A DNA stretch of 32,469 bases from an uncultured bacterium (GCA_903884945.1 CAISGR010000262.1:1-32469), one strand, 5' to 3'; shown: positions 24,861-32,469, counted from the stretch's first letter. Numbers and translations are program-made. The notes: generated by a model from the sequence alone, not told the origin.

Positions 24861-25385
24861 GGCATACTCCTGCTTTGCTGATGTTCGATGTGCGGTCGCG
24901 CATGGTCGCGACAACGCCGGTTTGGGGCCGCACCGGATAGCGCCGGGCCATTGCCAGTCCGATCCCGTCCCCTCGACAAAGGCCGGGTCGTGGGGCGGAC
25001 GGGCGGATCGAGCGGCCGGACCGGGTTCGACAGTCGCGTGAGCGGCGCACCTGCCGGTACCTGAACGTGAACGGGATGGGGAAATGGTGCCACGGCGTGG
25101 ACCCTGCGATCCGCTCGGGTCGCTCCGCCGCAGGCTGCCTCTCCACGCATTGCTCTCTTCCTCTCGATCTGCCTTCGAGATGGCGTGAAGCTACCCGGGC
25201 ATCTTATCCTACTATTTTAACAATCGATTGCAAGTCTGGAGCTGAAAGTGTTCCGCCCCTATCAGGACGCGTTGGTCCAGATTGTCGCGGGCACGCGCAT
25301 CCACCGCGAGGCGGTGGGTGCATCGATCGGCGTCAAGCGGGTGACGACGTCCGGGCAGAAGGCAGCGCTGATCCGGGCCGTCGCC
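24861..25385. other. Long spacer between HSL esterase and lacI
   Basis: 525 nt. It holds the operator/promoter at 25206-25233. Between that and the esterase lies a leader of about 345 nt. A 97-codon frame (25150-24857, -) ends in an ATGA overlap with the esterase start but is Arg/Pro-rich with poor third-position GC (about 62%), so it is not called a gene. On the + strand, 25248-25385 has coding-like third-position GC (about 85%) and starts with GTG, but continues antisense into lacI; it may be the remnant of a lost gene. Confidence 0.4.
25206..25233 (-). promoter_or_regulatory. LacI-family operator overlapping a candidate promoter
   Basis: The 14-mer AACAATCGATTGCA at 25219-25232 is identical to the one upstream of the GH68 gene. 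On the - strand, TTGCAA (25233-25228) and TAGGAT (25211-25206) are 16 nt apart and could be -35 and -10 elements, so a repressor bound at the palindrome would cover the -35. Direction fits the HSL esterase at 24860. The promoter part is less certain than the operator. Confidence 0.62.
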
Positions 25386-26390
25386 TCAGGTCGTTTCCCG
25401 CACGACCAGTTCCGGATTCAGGATCACCGATCCGGTGACTTCACCCCCGATACGCTTCATCAGATTGCCCACAAGGTGGGAAGCGCCGGCCGCGATGTTC
25501 TGGCGCACCGTCGAGAGCGGGGGAGCACTGGTTCGCGCCAGATACAGGTCGTCATAGCCGATAACCTTCACGTCGCCCGGCACCGACAGGCCCCGCGTCG
25601 CGAGTACCTGGATCGCCGTCAACGCGATCAAATCCGATGCGGCGAATATGCCGTCGGGCGGATCGCCGATCTGGCTCAGGAAGTCGGCGATGTCGGATCC
25701 GCTGACTTCGGAGGCGAAATGCGTCGGCGTGTCCACCAGGATGATGTCGTCCCGCGCCCGGATTGCCGCCTTCGCGCCCTCGAGCCGCAACGAAGGCTCG
25801 ATCGCCTGGGTGTTGCCCAGGAATGCGATCTTGCGGCAGCCGCGGTCGATCAGATGTTGCGTCGCCAGGCGGCCGCCGAGGAAGTTGTCGGTACCGATGG
25901 AGCAATGGATCTGCCCCTGAACGAAGCCTCCCCAGGCAACCATCGGGAGATAGTTGGCGGCGATCCGGTCCAGCACGCCTGATTGGTCGGACTGCCCGAT
26001 GACGATAAAGCCGTCCACCCGGTCGGCATCGATCAGCTTGGACAGCCAATTATCCTGATTGGGTATGACCCGCGACAGCATCAGGTCGAAGCCGCTCTCC
26101 GTCAGTTCGTCGGCCAGGCAGCCGATCAGCGTCATGAAGAACGGATCGGATAGATGCTGGCCGCGGTCATGGCCCAGCGGAACGACCACGCCGATCGCTC
26201 CGCGTCGACGCGTTCGGAGGTTCCGCGCCAGCGCGCTGGGCCTGAAGTCGTGTTGCTCGGCGAGCTTTCGGATGCGCTCCGAAGTTTCCGAATTGACTAC
26301 GTCCTTGCGCGCCAGCGCCCGCGAGACGGTTGCGGCCGATACGCCAGCAAGCTTTGCCAGATCATAGATGGTGCGGATCTTGCCGGACAA
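25386..26390 (-). CDS. LacI-family transcriptional regulator
   Basis: 334 aa from a TTG start at 26390, with GGGAG 6 nt upstream; upstream sequence in frame is Cys/Arg-rich and not protein-like, and 334 aa is the normal family length. The helix-turn-helix is at residues 7-28 (TIYDLAKLAGVSAATVSRAL), followed by the hinge helix RPSALARNLRTRR at 50-62. Its Leu normally inserts at a central CpG step, as found in the four operators of this locus. The ligand-binding domain follows (GAIGVVVPLG..., DGFIVIGQ, DGIFAASDLIALTA, VIGYDD). The effector is likely a sugar or sugar derivative. It sits in the middle of the genes it probably represses. An inverted repeat at 26435-26465 may serve autoregulation. 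Confidence 0.94.
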   Translation of the reverse strand: MSGKIRTIYDLAKLAGVSAATVSRALARKDVVNSETSERIRKLAEQHDFRPSALARNLRTRRRGAIGVVVPLGHDRGQHLSDPFFMTLIGCLADELTESGFDLMLSRVIPNQDNWLSKLIDADRVDGFIVIGQSDQSGVLDRIAANYLPMVAWGGFVQGQIHCSIGTDNFLGGRLATQHLIDRGCRKIAFLGNTQAIEPSLRLEGAKAAIRARDDIILVDTPTHFASEVSGSDIADFLSQIGDPPDGIFAASDLIALTAIQVLATRGLSVPGDVKVIGYDDLYLARTSAPPLSTVRQNIAAGASHLVGNLMKRIGGEVTGSVILNPELVVRETT

Positions 26391-26434
26391 ACCAATCTCC
26401 CGTCGTCTTCGCGCCGATAGGTGTTGCGCAACTT

Positions 26435-26465
26435 CTTTGCAACAACCGCATCGACAGTTGCAAAG
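26435..26465. promoter_or_regulatory. Inverted repeat upstream of lacI
   Basis: CTTTGCAAC (26435-26443) and GTTGCAAAG (26457-26465) are perfect reverse complements separated by 13 nt, 45 nt before the lacI start. The half-site TTGCAA resembles the outer part of the LacI operators elsewhere in the locus but with wider spacing. It could be an autoregulatory site or part of a 5' UTR hairpin. Confidence 0.45.
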
Positions 26466-26680
26466 ATAGGGTGCCGCCGGAGCGACTGAAGCAGGCAACG
26501 GGGAAAATAGACGAAGCTCGGGCCGCTCGCTTGATTGCCGGTCGCGATAGCGCCGCCGCGGATGGCGCATCGAGCGCGTTCTCCGCTAAGCCAGGTGTGC
26601 AGCCATCCGACTGCCGATCGATTGACCGACGTCTTGGCTGGCGACGGCCGGTCGGTAAGGCGCGCTGTGCCGAAGCGGTA

Positions 26681-28402
26681 TCAGGCCATGCTTGCGCGTT
26701 CGATCCTGTCGGCATCGCGTTCCACATGAGGATGGTCGTCGAAGATCATCGACGGCGCTTCCTGCTGCGTCACGGGCTCCCATGCCGGCAGGCCGGCGTG
26801 ATTGGGGTCGCCGCTCCGGGCAAACGCCAGGAGCGCGTCGGTCATTCGCGCGCTGAGCGTCGCGGCGCGGGCGCCTCCCCCGGTCATGGCGGCGCATCGA
26901 TCGGTGTTGGCGAACATGAAGGGGATGTCGAGGCAGTGGAAGGCGCGGGGCCGGCCGTCCAGGATGGGGGACTGCCAGGTGAACCAATAAAGATAGGCTG
27001 GTGCCCGGCCACGCTTTGCCTTCGCGGTCGCCTGGTCGACGGCCGCCTGCCGGATTGGCGACGCCGCGATCCGCGACCAGAGATCGAACGGGGATGCCTG
27101 GGGTGTGCGCTGCCGGAATGCTGCGATCACGGCGCGGGAATGCCCCGGTCGAAGCGCCTCGATCCGGGCTGCCAGCTCGGGTTCGCGCATTGCCTCGAAC
27201 TCCGGATGGTTGATTCCGGTGACGAACTCGTTGAGCGTCGTTCCAATCATCATCGGGACGTCCAGCAACATGTCGGGATGGTCCTTGCGCTCGGGCGATG
27301 CGCGCAATGTCGTGCCGTCCACGACCGGAGCAAGACGCAGGGCGTCGGCGGTGCCACGCACGTCGGGGACACCGCCGGGCTGGACGGTGTTGCGTGCCAG
27401 CGCGGCTTCCCCGGCGCGACGCAACGCGGCATAGGGCAGCGCGTGGAGCCGATCGAGATCCCCGCGCGCGATGCCGGCTTCGGCGAGGACCAGGTCCGTC
27501 AGGCGTCCCGCCGCTTCAGGGGTGGCGAACCGGGCAAATGAACCGCTCATCACGACCGCGCGGTGGAAAAGCCCGCGCGCTGCGGGCATGCCCATCAGTG
27601 CGGTCACCTTCGCGCCGCCGCCGGATTGGCCGAAGACCAGTACGCGCGCGGGATCGCCCCCGAAGAGTTCGATATTGTCGCGGATCCATTGCAGTGCCGC
27701 GACGATGTCGAGCATGCCGACATTGCCCGATTGAGCGTAGCGGCTACCGTAGCGCGACAGGTCGAGGAACCCGAGCAGGTTGAGCCGGTGATTCAGCGTG
27801 ACCACGACGACATCGCCGCGTCGCGCCAGATTGTGACCGTCGAACGCCGGAAGATCATGCCCCGAGCCTGCGGCAAATCCGCCGCCGTGCAGCCAGACCA
27901 GGACGGGCCGCCGCCGCCCGTCGCTGATGCTCGGGGTCCAGAGGTTGATGCGGAGACAGTCTTCGCCTTCGACGCTGTCGTTCCACTGGAAGATAAACGC
28001 TTCTTCGTCGTTGAGCCGGCCAGTGCCCTTGTCCTGCGGTGCGATCAGCCCATAGGCCCGCGCGCTGCGAACGCCCGTCCAGGGCAGGGGCGGCCGGGGC
28101 GGGGAGAAGCGATTGGCACCGCTCGTGTCGGCGCCATAAGGGATGCCCTTGAAAATGAGCATCTCGTCATTGACATAGCCGGCGACCAGGCCCGATCGAG
28201 TTTCGACCGTCGCGATGCCGGTGCCGGCAATCGCCCGGTCGGTGCCGCGATCCGTTCTGGCGCCGCCCTGCTCCCCGGACGTCGCGTTGCGGGCAATGGC
28301 TGCGGATGCCGCGAGTGCTCCCGCGGCGGCGGCCCCTTTCATCAGCGCACGGCGACCCAAACCTTCGCTGCGCTTGCCGTCGTCATCCGCCGGTATCGCC
28401 AT
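26681..28402 (-). CDS. Tat-exported type B carboxylesterase
   Basis: 573 aa from ATG 28402, preceded by a modest ACAGGCAGG site. A twin-arginine signal GLGRRALMKGAAAAGALAAS (residues 14-33) implies periplasmic location. PF00135 features: FKGIPYG at 84-90, EDCLRINLWTP near 147, oxyanion HGGGF 172-176, nucleophile Ser260 in FGQSGGG, acid Glu392 (TLNEFV), base His489 (FHCLDIPFMF). It lies 111 nt downstream of the TonB receptor on the same strand, with a strong hairpin between. It is similar in design to the esterase at 10388-11968 but clearly different in sequence, so each receptor module has its own type B esterase. Substrate unknown; an acylated ligand of the neighbouring receptor is likely. 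Confidence 0.91.
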   Translation of the reverse strand: MAIPADDDGKRSEGLGRRALMKGAAAAGALAASAAIARNATSGEQGGARTDRGTDRAIAGTGIATVETRSGLVAGYVNDEMLIFKGIPYGADTSGANRFSPPRPPLPWTGVRSARAYGLIAPQDKGTGRLNDEEAFIFQWNDSVEGEDCLRINLWTPSISDGRRRPVLVWLHGGGFAAGSGHDLPAFDGHNLARRGDVVVVTLNHRLNLLGFLDLSRYGSRYAQSGNVGMLDIVAALQWIRDNIELFGGDPARVLVFGQSGGGAKVTALMGMPAARGLFHRAVVMSGSFARFATPEAAGRLTDLVLAEAGIARGDLDRLHALPYAALRRAGEAALARNTVQPGGVPDVRGTADALRLAPVVDGTTLRASPERKDHPDMLLDVPMMIGTTLNEFVTGINHPEFEAMREPELAARIEALRPGHSRAVIAAFRQRTPQASPFDLWSRIAASPIRQAAVDQATAKAKRGRAPAYLYWFTWQSPILDGRPRAFHCLDIPFMFANTDRCAAMTGGGARAATLSARMTDALLAFARSGDPNHAGLPAWEPVTQQEAPSMIFDDHPHVERDADRIERASMA

Positions 28403-28472
28403 CCTGCCTGTCCCGATCCTTTTCGGTGCCGCGCCAAGCGTGCCGGGCGCGGCGCACCGCCCCACTGCCAGG

Positions 28473-28506
28473 CGACGGCGCGTTCGCGTGGCCGAACGCG
28501 CCGTCG
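28473..28506 (-). terminator. Perfect 14-bp hairpin between TonB receptor and type B esterase
   Basis: CGACGGCGCGTTCG (28473-28486) and CGAACGCGCCGTCG (28493-28506) form a perfect stem with a 6-nt loop, starting 7 nt after the receptor stop. No U-tract follows. It could end most receptor transcripts or set the ratio of receptor to esterase within one operon. Its layout matches the hairpin at 16014-16045. Confidence 0.6.
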
Positions 28507-28513
28507 GGTCGCG

Positions 28514-30757
28514 TCACTGGGTGTTGAGGCGGAAGGTGATCCCGATAGTACGCGGGCGCGGACCGGCGAGCAGCGTCGGCCCGTTTGCGGAGGTCGGGCC
28601 GCGATAATCGGACAGGTTGTTCGCGAACAGCCGGATTTCGTAGCGGTCGAAGCGCACCCCGGCGCTCGCATTATAGAGTTGGTACGGATCCAGCGTATCG
28701 ACCGTTGCGTCGCCATTGCGCGCACGCCCGACCGCCGTTGCCGAGGCGGTTGCGAACAGGTCGTACTTGCCCACGGTGCGATCGTAGCTCACGTCCGCGC
28801 GCCAGTTGAAGGGCGGGGTGTTGAGCAATCGCTTCCCATCGGCAATGCGCGGGTTGGCGGTAGCGAATGCCGGGCGGACATTGGTGAACTTCGAATCGTT
28901 CACGTTCCCGATGACGGACAATACCAGGCCCTTCGCGGGCGTCTTCCATGTCGCTTCGACGTCGACGCCGCGTGTCGTGCCATCGCCCAGGTTCGCGAAC
29001 GCGGATAGCCCGATCGACGTGTTGAAGGCGCTCTGGATATTGGTGTATTTGATATCATAAAGGCTGACAGCGAGCCGGAGCGCGCCCTCGAACAAGGTGC
29101 CCTTCGTTCCAATTTCGAGATTGCGCAGCTTGTCCGGCGTCAACGACAGCGCACTGGGTACGCCATCGGCGATCACCGCGTCTGCCTGTGCCTTGGACTG
29201 CAGGATGCCGCTGCGGAAGCCGGTGCCGGCGTTGAAGAACAGCATCCAGTCTCTCGTCGGATAATAGGCCAGGTTGGCCCGCCACGTCAGCGCCTCCGGA
29301 TTGGCATTGCTGAGCACATGGGCGCCGTTCGAGAGGGAATCCGACTTCCGCGTGTCGTTGAAGTAACGCAGACCGACCAGCGGGACGAGCTTGCCGCCGA
29401 ACAGATCGTAGCTGACTTCCGAAAAGACGGCCACATTCTCGGTCTTGGTGACGGTGTTGCCGCTCAGCGCCAGCGTCGGGAAGTTCAGGCTGAACGTGTA
29501 GAGGCCGCGCGCCTTCTGGTAAAATACGCCGGCAACGCCATGGAACGGTCCGGTTCCCGAGGTGGCGACGCGCAGCTCGTTGACAAAGTTGTTCGCGTCT
29601 CCGCCGTTGATCAGCGTGCCGATGCCCAGTGGCGCGCCGAGATTCAGCCCGACCGCGAAGCCGCCCGGGAGGGATTTCTGATACGAAGTCGCGTTGGTGA
29701 GGGTAAATTGGCCGATGGACCTGGTGATGGTGCCGGAGAAATATTCGGCGCGGCGCCGGTCATAGCCCACCACGTCGCCCTGATAGGATGCGTAGGGCGG
29801 GCTCACGGAATTGAACACGTTCAGATAGTTCTGGTCGGTACTGAAATACCAAGCCCGGAGGCGGACGGTCGTCAGATTGTCCGGCTGCCACAGCAGCACC
29901 GCCTGCAGGTCCTTCGCTACGACATCGTTCGCGTCCCGCTTGGTCGGCGTGCCGGTGGGCGCCCCCGGATATACATCGACATAGCCTGCGCGGTAATCAT
30001 ATCCGCCGCTGACCCGCAGGGCCAGCGATCCCGGGACGATCGGAATCGAGAGCGCCGCCGCGCCGCGATAATTGATTTTTGCGGCATCGCGCGTCGTCGA
30101 GATTTCGGTTTCACCGGCTTCGGTGATCTTGTTCAGGTCCGGATTCTTCGTGTGGTAGATGATCGTGCCGCCCGATGACCCCTGTCCGTACAAGGTTCCT
30201 TGCGGACCGCGCAGGACTTCGACCCGGTCGATGTCGAAATACTGGAGCGGCGGGGCGCTCTGGTTGTTGGGTACGCCGAACGGCGTGTCGTCGAGATAAT
30301 AGCCGACCAGCCCATCGCCGATCGGGCCGCCCGCGCCCGAACCGCGGAACGAGAAGATGCGATAGCCCGCCCCGATTTCCTGTGCCTGCGACGCGCCGGG
30401 AATGAGCTGGATCAGGTCGGCGCCGTCACGGACGTTGCGCTCCTTGAGCGTTGCGCCGGAGAAAGCCTGGATTGCCAGCGGTACGCGATCGAGCCGTGCG
30501 GCACCCGATTTCAGCGCCGTCACGACGATGTCGCCGCCGTCGGGCTCCGGGATATCGGGGGTCGATGGCGGAGCGGAATCGGCCTTGGCCGGCGCGGTTG
30601 TGCCGGCCTGCTGCGCCAGGGCGGGGGCTGCCGTCATGGCTGCGATGCACGCAAGAACGGAAGTGCCGCCCCGCCGGATCAGCCGAGCCTGTCGCCGGGC
30701 GAATATGCCGCCCCGGCCTGACGCGCCGAAAACGCCGGATTCAACTTCAGTGTCCAT
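28514..30757 (-). CDS. TonB-dependent outer-membrane receptor
   Basis: 747 aa from ATG 30757, preceded by GGGGAGG. The signal segment SVLACIAAMTAAPALAQQ is followed by GGDIVVTALK and the plug: VPLAIQAFSGATLKERN, DLIQLIPGAS, FSFRGSGAGG, VEVLRGPQGTLYGQGSSGGTI (plug motifs, read over residues about 85-215). The barrel ends in GITFRLNTQ. This is the LYGxGSxGGTI class common in sphingomonads, distinct from the receptor at 7286. No STN domain. A LacI-type operator lies 31 nt upstream of the start, so expression is probably substrate-induced. Neighbouring esterase and GH68 genes suggest an acylated sugar as ligand (inference). Confidence 0.95.
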   Translation of the reverse strand: MDTEVESGVFGASGRGGIFARRQARLIRRGGTSVLACIAAMTAAPALAQQAGTTAPAKADSAPPSTPDIPEPDGGDIVVTALKSGAARLDRVPLAIQAFSGATLKERNVRDGADLIQLIPGASQAQEIGAGYRIFSFRGSGAGGPIGDGLVGYYLDDTPFGVPNNQSAPPLQYFDIDRVEVLRGPQGTLYGQGSSGGTIIYHTKNPDLNKITEAGETEISTTRDAAKINYRGAAALSIPIVPGSLALRVSGGYDYRAGYVDVYPGAPTGTPTKRDANDVVAKDLQAVLLWQPDNLTTVRLRAWYFSTDQNYLNVFNSVSPPYASYQGDVVGYDRRRAEYFSGTITRSIGQFTLTNATSYQKSLPGGFAVGLNLGAPLGIGTLINGGDANNFVNELRVATSGTGPFHGVAGVFYQKARGLYTFSLNFPTLALSGNTVTKTENVAVFSEVSYDLFGGKLVPLVGLRYFNDTRKSDSLSNGAHVLSNANPEALTWRANLAYYPTRDWMLFFNAGTGFRSGILQSKAQADAVIADGVPSALSLTPDKLRNLEIGTKGTLFEGALRLAVSLYDIKYTNIQSAFNTSIGLSAFANLGDGTTRGVDVEATWKTPAKGLVLSVIGNVNDSKFTNVRPAFATANPRIADGKRLLNTPPFNWRADVSYDRTVGKYDLFATASATAVGRARNGDATVDTLDPYQLYNASAGVRFDRYEIRLFANNLSDYRGPTSANGPTLLAGPRPRTIGITFRLNTQ

Positions 30758-30787
30758 GATTATCCTCCCCATGATGCCGATTGCTTC

Positions 30788-30801
30788 TGCAATCGTTTGC
30801 A
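30788..30801. promoter_or_regulatory. LacI-family operator in front of TonB receptor
   Basis: TGCAATCGTTTGCA matches the LacI/CcpA-family consensus TGNAANCGNTTNCA. It ends 30 nt from the receptor start codon, where a bound repressor would block initiation or early elongation. Confidence 0.78.
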
Positions 30802-30956
30802 CGGCCTGCTATCATGAGAATCGGAGGGGTGCAATATCGTTGCTATCGCGGCGCGAGGTGGTTCCTTTGCGCTGTGCTCGCGCCGCGCTGGGTGGCGTTC
30901 GTACGGCGCGGGACGGCTCTGCGGGCAATCGTCGGCCTGATTCTTCAGCATAGTCT

Positions 30957-30970
30957 TGCAAACGATTGCA
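30957..30970. promoter_or_regulatory. LacI-family operator in front of divergent hydrolase
   Basis: TGCAAACGATTGCA is the exact reverse complement of the site at 30788-30801. It lies 91 nt before the start codon at 31062. The two sites could be bridged by a LacI-type dimer of dimers (inference). Confidence 0.78.
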
Positions 30971-31061
30971 GAATGTTGCTTATCTGCCGCTTCGGCAAGG
31001 CCCGCCCCGGAGACGGGGCGAACGATATTGCGCGCCGTTCAACGCCAGGAGAGGAGGCGAC

Positions 31062-32171
31062 ATGAGGCAGTGGTTGCTACAGCGGTCCGCCCGCATGCTA
31101 TCGATGGTTCTGGCACTTGCGCCGCTCGTTGCGGCGTCGCCCTCGCTTGCCCAGACGAGCGAGGCCCCGGAGGTGCGGGTGGAGCAGGATGGGACGGTCC
31201 ATGTGCCCGCGATGGCGGTACCCGTGTCGAATCTGCTGAGTCCGCAGGCTCAGGCCTATGTGGCAGACCATCTTCGCGAGATGCGCCAGCCGGCACTGGT
31301 CCAGCAGAAGAACGGCGTGCCGGTGTTCATGGAGCCGTACCTTGCCCGACAGAATGTGCTTTTCCCCCACAAGAAGCTCGATACGACGATCGGTGGCGTG
31401 CATGTCTACGATTATGCGCCAGCCACGGGGGTCGCGGCTGGCAACCGGGGGCGTGTCCTCATCAACCTGCACGGCGGCGGATTTTCGGGCTGCTTCCCGG
31501 GCTGCGCTGAACTCGAATCGATTCCGCTTACCGCCCTGGGCCGCATTCGCGTCGTGGCGGTCGATTACCGGCAGGGGCCGGACCATCGCTTTCCGGCCGC
31601 GAGCGAAGACGTCGCAGCCGTGTATCGCGAACTGCTGAAGAAATACCCGGCCCGCAATATCGGCATCTATGGTTGCTCGGCAGGCGGCATGCTGACGGGC
31701 ATGGCGATGGCGTGGTTCCAGAAGCAGGGCTTGCCGCCTCCGGGTGCGATCGGCATCTTCTGCGCCGGAGCGACGACATCGCGCTACGGCTTCGGCGGGG
31801 ACGCGGACTTTGTCACCGCGCCGCTGGGTGAAGGGCGTGCCGCGCCGGCCTGGCCTGCGGCGACGCCCGACAGCGGGACGAAGCTCCCCTATCTGGTCGG
31901 CACCGATCCAAAGGATCCGTTGGTCAGCCCAGGAATATCCGACGCCGTCATGCGCCAGTTTCCGCCGACACTGATTATCACTGCCACGCGCGGCTTTGAA
32001 TTCAGCTCGGCCGTACATACGCACGCGCAACTGGTTCGCCTCGGTGTCGATGCCGATCTGCATGTGTGGGAGGGGCTGTTTCACGGCTTTTTCTACAATG
32101 CCGATGTCCCGGAATCGCGCGAAGCCTATGAGGTCATGCTGCGCTTCTTCGACCGGCACCTCGCCCGATAG
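31062..32171 (+). CDS. Exported HSL-type alpha/beta-hydrolase
   Basis: 369 aa from ATG 31062, with GAGGAGG just upstream. Signal peptide: RMLSMVLALAPLVAASPSLA followed by Q (residues 11-31), so periplasmic. Oxyanion NLHGGGF at 135-141, nucleophile Ser206 in YGCSAGG, base His341 in GLFHGF. The acid is unclear: the segment TRGFEFSSAV has Gly311 where relatives have Asp (TRDF type), with Glu313 two residues on. It belongs to the alpha/beta-hydrolase fold-3 (HSL) group, which cleaves carboxylic esters. It is divergent from the receptor and carries its own LacI-type operator. The partial esterase gene begins 40 nt after it, so an operon continues beyond the window. Confidence 0.9.
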   Translation: MRQWLLQRSARMLSMVLALAPLVAASPSLAQTSEAPEVRVEQDGTVHVPAMAVPVSNLLSPQAQAYVADHLREMRQPALVQQKNGVPVFMEPYLARQNVLFPHKKLDTTIGGVHVYDYAPATGVAAGNRGRVLINLHGGGFSGCFPGCAELESIPLTALGRIRVVAVDYRQGPDHRFPAASEDVAAVYRELLKKYPARNIGIYGCSAGGMLTGMAMAWFQKQGLPPPGAIGIFCAGATTSRYGFGGDADFVTAPLGEGRAAPAWPAATPDSGTKLPYLVGTDPKDPLVSPGISDAVMRQFPPTLIITATRGFEFSSAVHTHAQLVRLGVDADLHVWEGLFHGFFYNADVPESREAYEVMLRFFDRHLAR

Positions 32172-32211
32172 GCGTCGGTTGGATGGCATCCCCGCCGACA
32201 AGGTGTCCATC

Positions 32212-32469
32212 ATGACTGAAGATCGCCCATCGTCGTTTTCGCTCTTCGAGCCGCTCGCGCCGCCATCGGGGCGCGGGCGGCTGTTCGCCCGCCGCGCCTT
32301 TGCCGCGGGCCGCCTCGCGCCACGCGACCTGTATGTGTGGGTTCCCGATGCGAGGAGGCCCGGTGACCGATTCCCGGTGGTCTACATGCAGGACGGGCAG
32401 AACCTGTTCGATGCGCGCCTCGTTCCCTTCGGCACCGCCTGGGAGGCCGACCGCAGTATTTCCCGGCTC
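32212..32469 (+). CDS. Putative esterase (PF00756-like), N-terminal part, runs off window
   Basis: 86 codons from ATG 32212, open to the window end. The segment LAPRDLYVWVPDARRPG...FPVVYMQDGQNLFD is the first beta-sheet of the esterase D / enterochelin-esterase family. The MQDGQNLF block is distinctive. No signal peptide is seen at this start. The catalytic Ser, Asp and His lie beyond the window. It follows the hydrolase by 40 nt and would be yet another ester-cleaving enzyme in this LacI-controlled locus. Confidence 0.78.
   Translation, partial: MTEDRPSSFSLFEPLAPPSGRGRLFARRAFAAGRLAPRDLYVWVPDARRPGDRFPVVYMQDGQNLFDARLVPFGTAWEADRSISRL

Larger units (their letters stand above)
30758..31061. other. 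Divergent control region, TonB receptor / alpha-beta hydrolase
   Basis: 304 nt with no supportable gene. It holds two LacI-type operators, one near each divergent start, 169 nt apart start to start and exact reverse complements of each other. No clear sigma70 hexamers were identified. Confidence 0.65.

Noticed and set aside
24857..25150. 97-codon frame ending in an ATGA overlap with the HSL esterase start
   Set aside because: It has a plausible ribosome site, but the product is Arg/Pro-rich with low third-position GC and no recognisable domain; the overlap is probably chance.
27563..29008. 481-codon open frame on the + strand
   Set aside because: Antisense to the type B esterase and the receptor, both well supported.
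1..32469. CRISPR arrays, insertion sequences, prophage genes, riboswitches
   Set aside because: No regularly spaced repeats, transposase/integrase motifs or recognisable riboswitch cores were seen on either strand.

Overview
The window looks like chromosome of a sphingomonad (Sphingomonas/Novosphingobium-like alphaproteobacterium). It is GC-rich, has two large TonB-dependent receptors with the VVT(G) boundary typical of this group, a class II tRNA-Tyr with encoded CCA, frequent GTG/TTG starts behind good Shine-Dalgarno sequences, and a high density of catabolic esterases. No transposase, integrase, phage gene or CRISPR array was seen.

Layout. (1) 1-900: the N-terminal part of an exported M28-type peptidase (- strand) and tRNA-Tyr. 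(2) 1142-6464 (+): a benzoylformate-decarboxylase-like ThDP enzyme, a BenAB-type Rieske oxygenase (alpha and beta), a ketopantoate-reductase-family dehydrogenase and a LysR regulator. Together they resemble a D-mandelate/benzoylformate route feeding benzoate-type ring dihydroxylation, but without a reductase component or diol dehydrogenase in the window. (3) 6461-20320: a MarR regulator, a TonB receptor followed by two exported esterases (type B carboxylesterase; tannase/feruloyl esterase with CS-D-HC residues), an MFS transporter translationally coupled to two NTF2-fold proteins, and a four-gene operon DUF3237 - CocE-like hydrolase - DUF3237 - aldehyde dehydrogenase. GTTGA-N4-TCAAC palindromes lie in front of the MarR/receptor pair, the DUF3237 operon and, more weakly, the MFS operon, which suggests one regulon for importing and opening an aromatic ester.

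(4) 20581-32469: GH68 sucrose-cleaving enzyme plus ROK fructokinase, an exported DUF3237 protein, an exported HSL-family esterase, a LacI regulator, a Tat-exported type B carboxylesterase, a second TonB receptor, a divergently transcribed exported HSL-type hydrolase, and the start of a further esterase. Four LacI-family-type operators with a central CpG (AACAATCGATTGCA twice; TGCAATCGTTTGCA and its exact reverse complement) sit upstream of the GH68 gene, the HSL esterase, the receptor and the divergent hydrolase.

Main proposal (inference): region 4 is a LacI-controlled locus for esterified sucrose. The receptor would take up an acylated sugar, exported esterases would deacylate it, GH68 would split sucrose, and the fructokinase would phosphorylate the fructose. 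Regions 2 and 3 would handle aromatic acids or esters that could be the released acyl groups. The operators and enzyme families are read directly from sequence; the substrate is a hypothesis.
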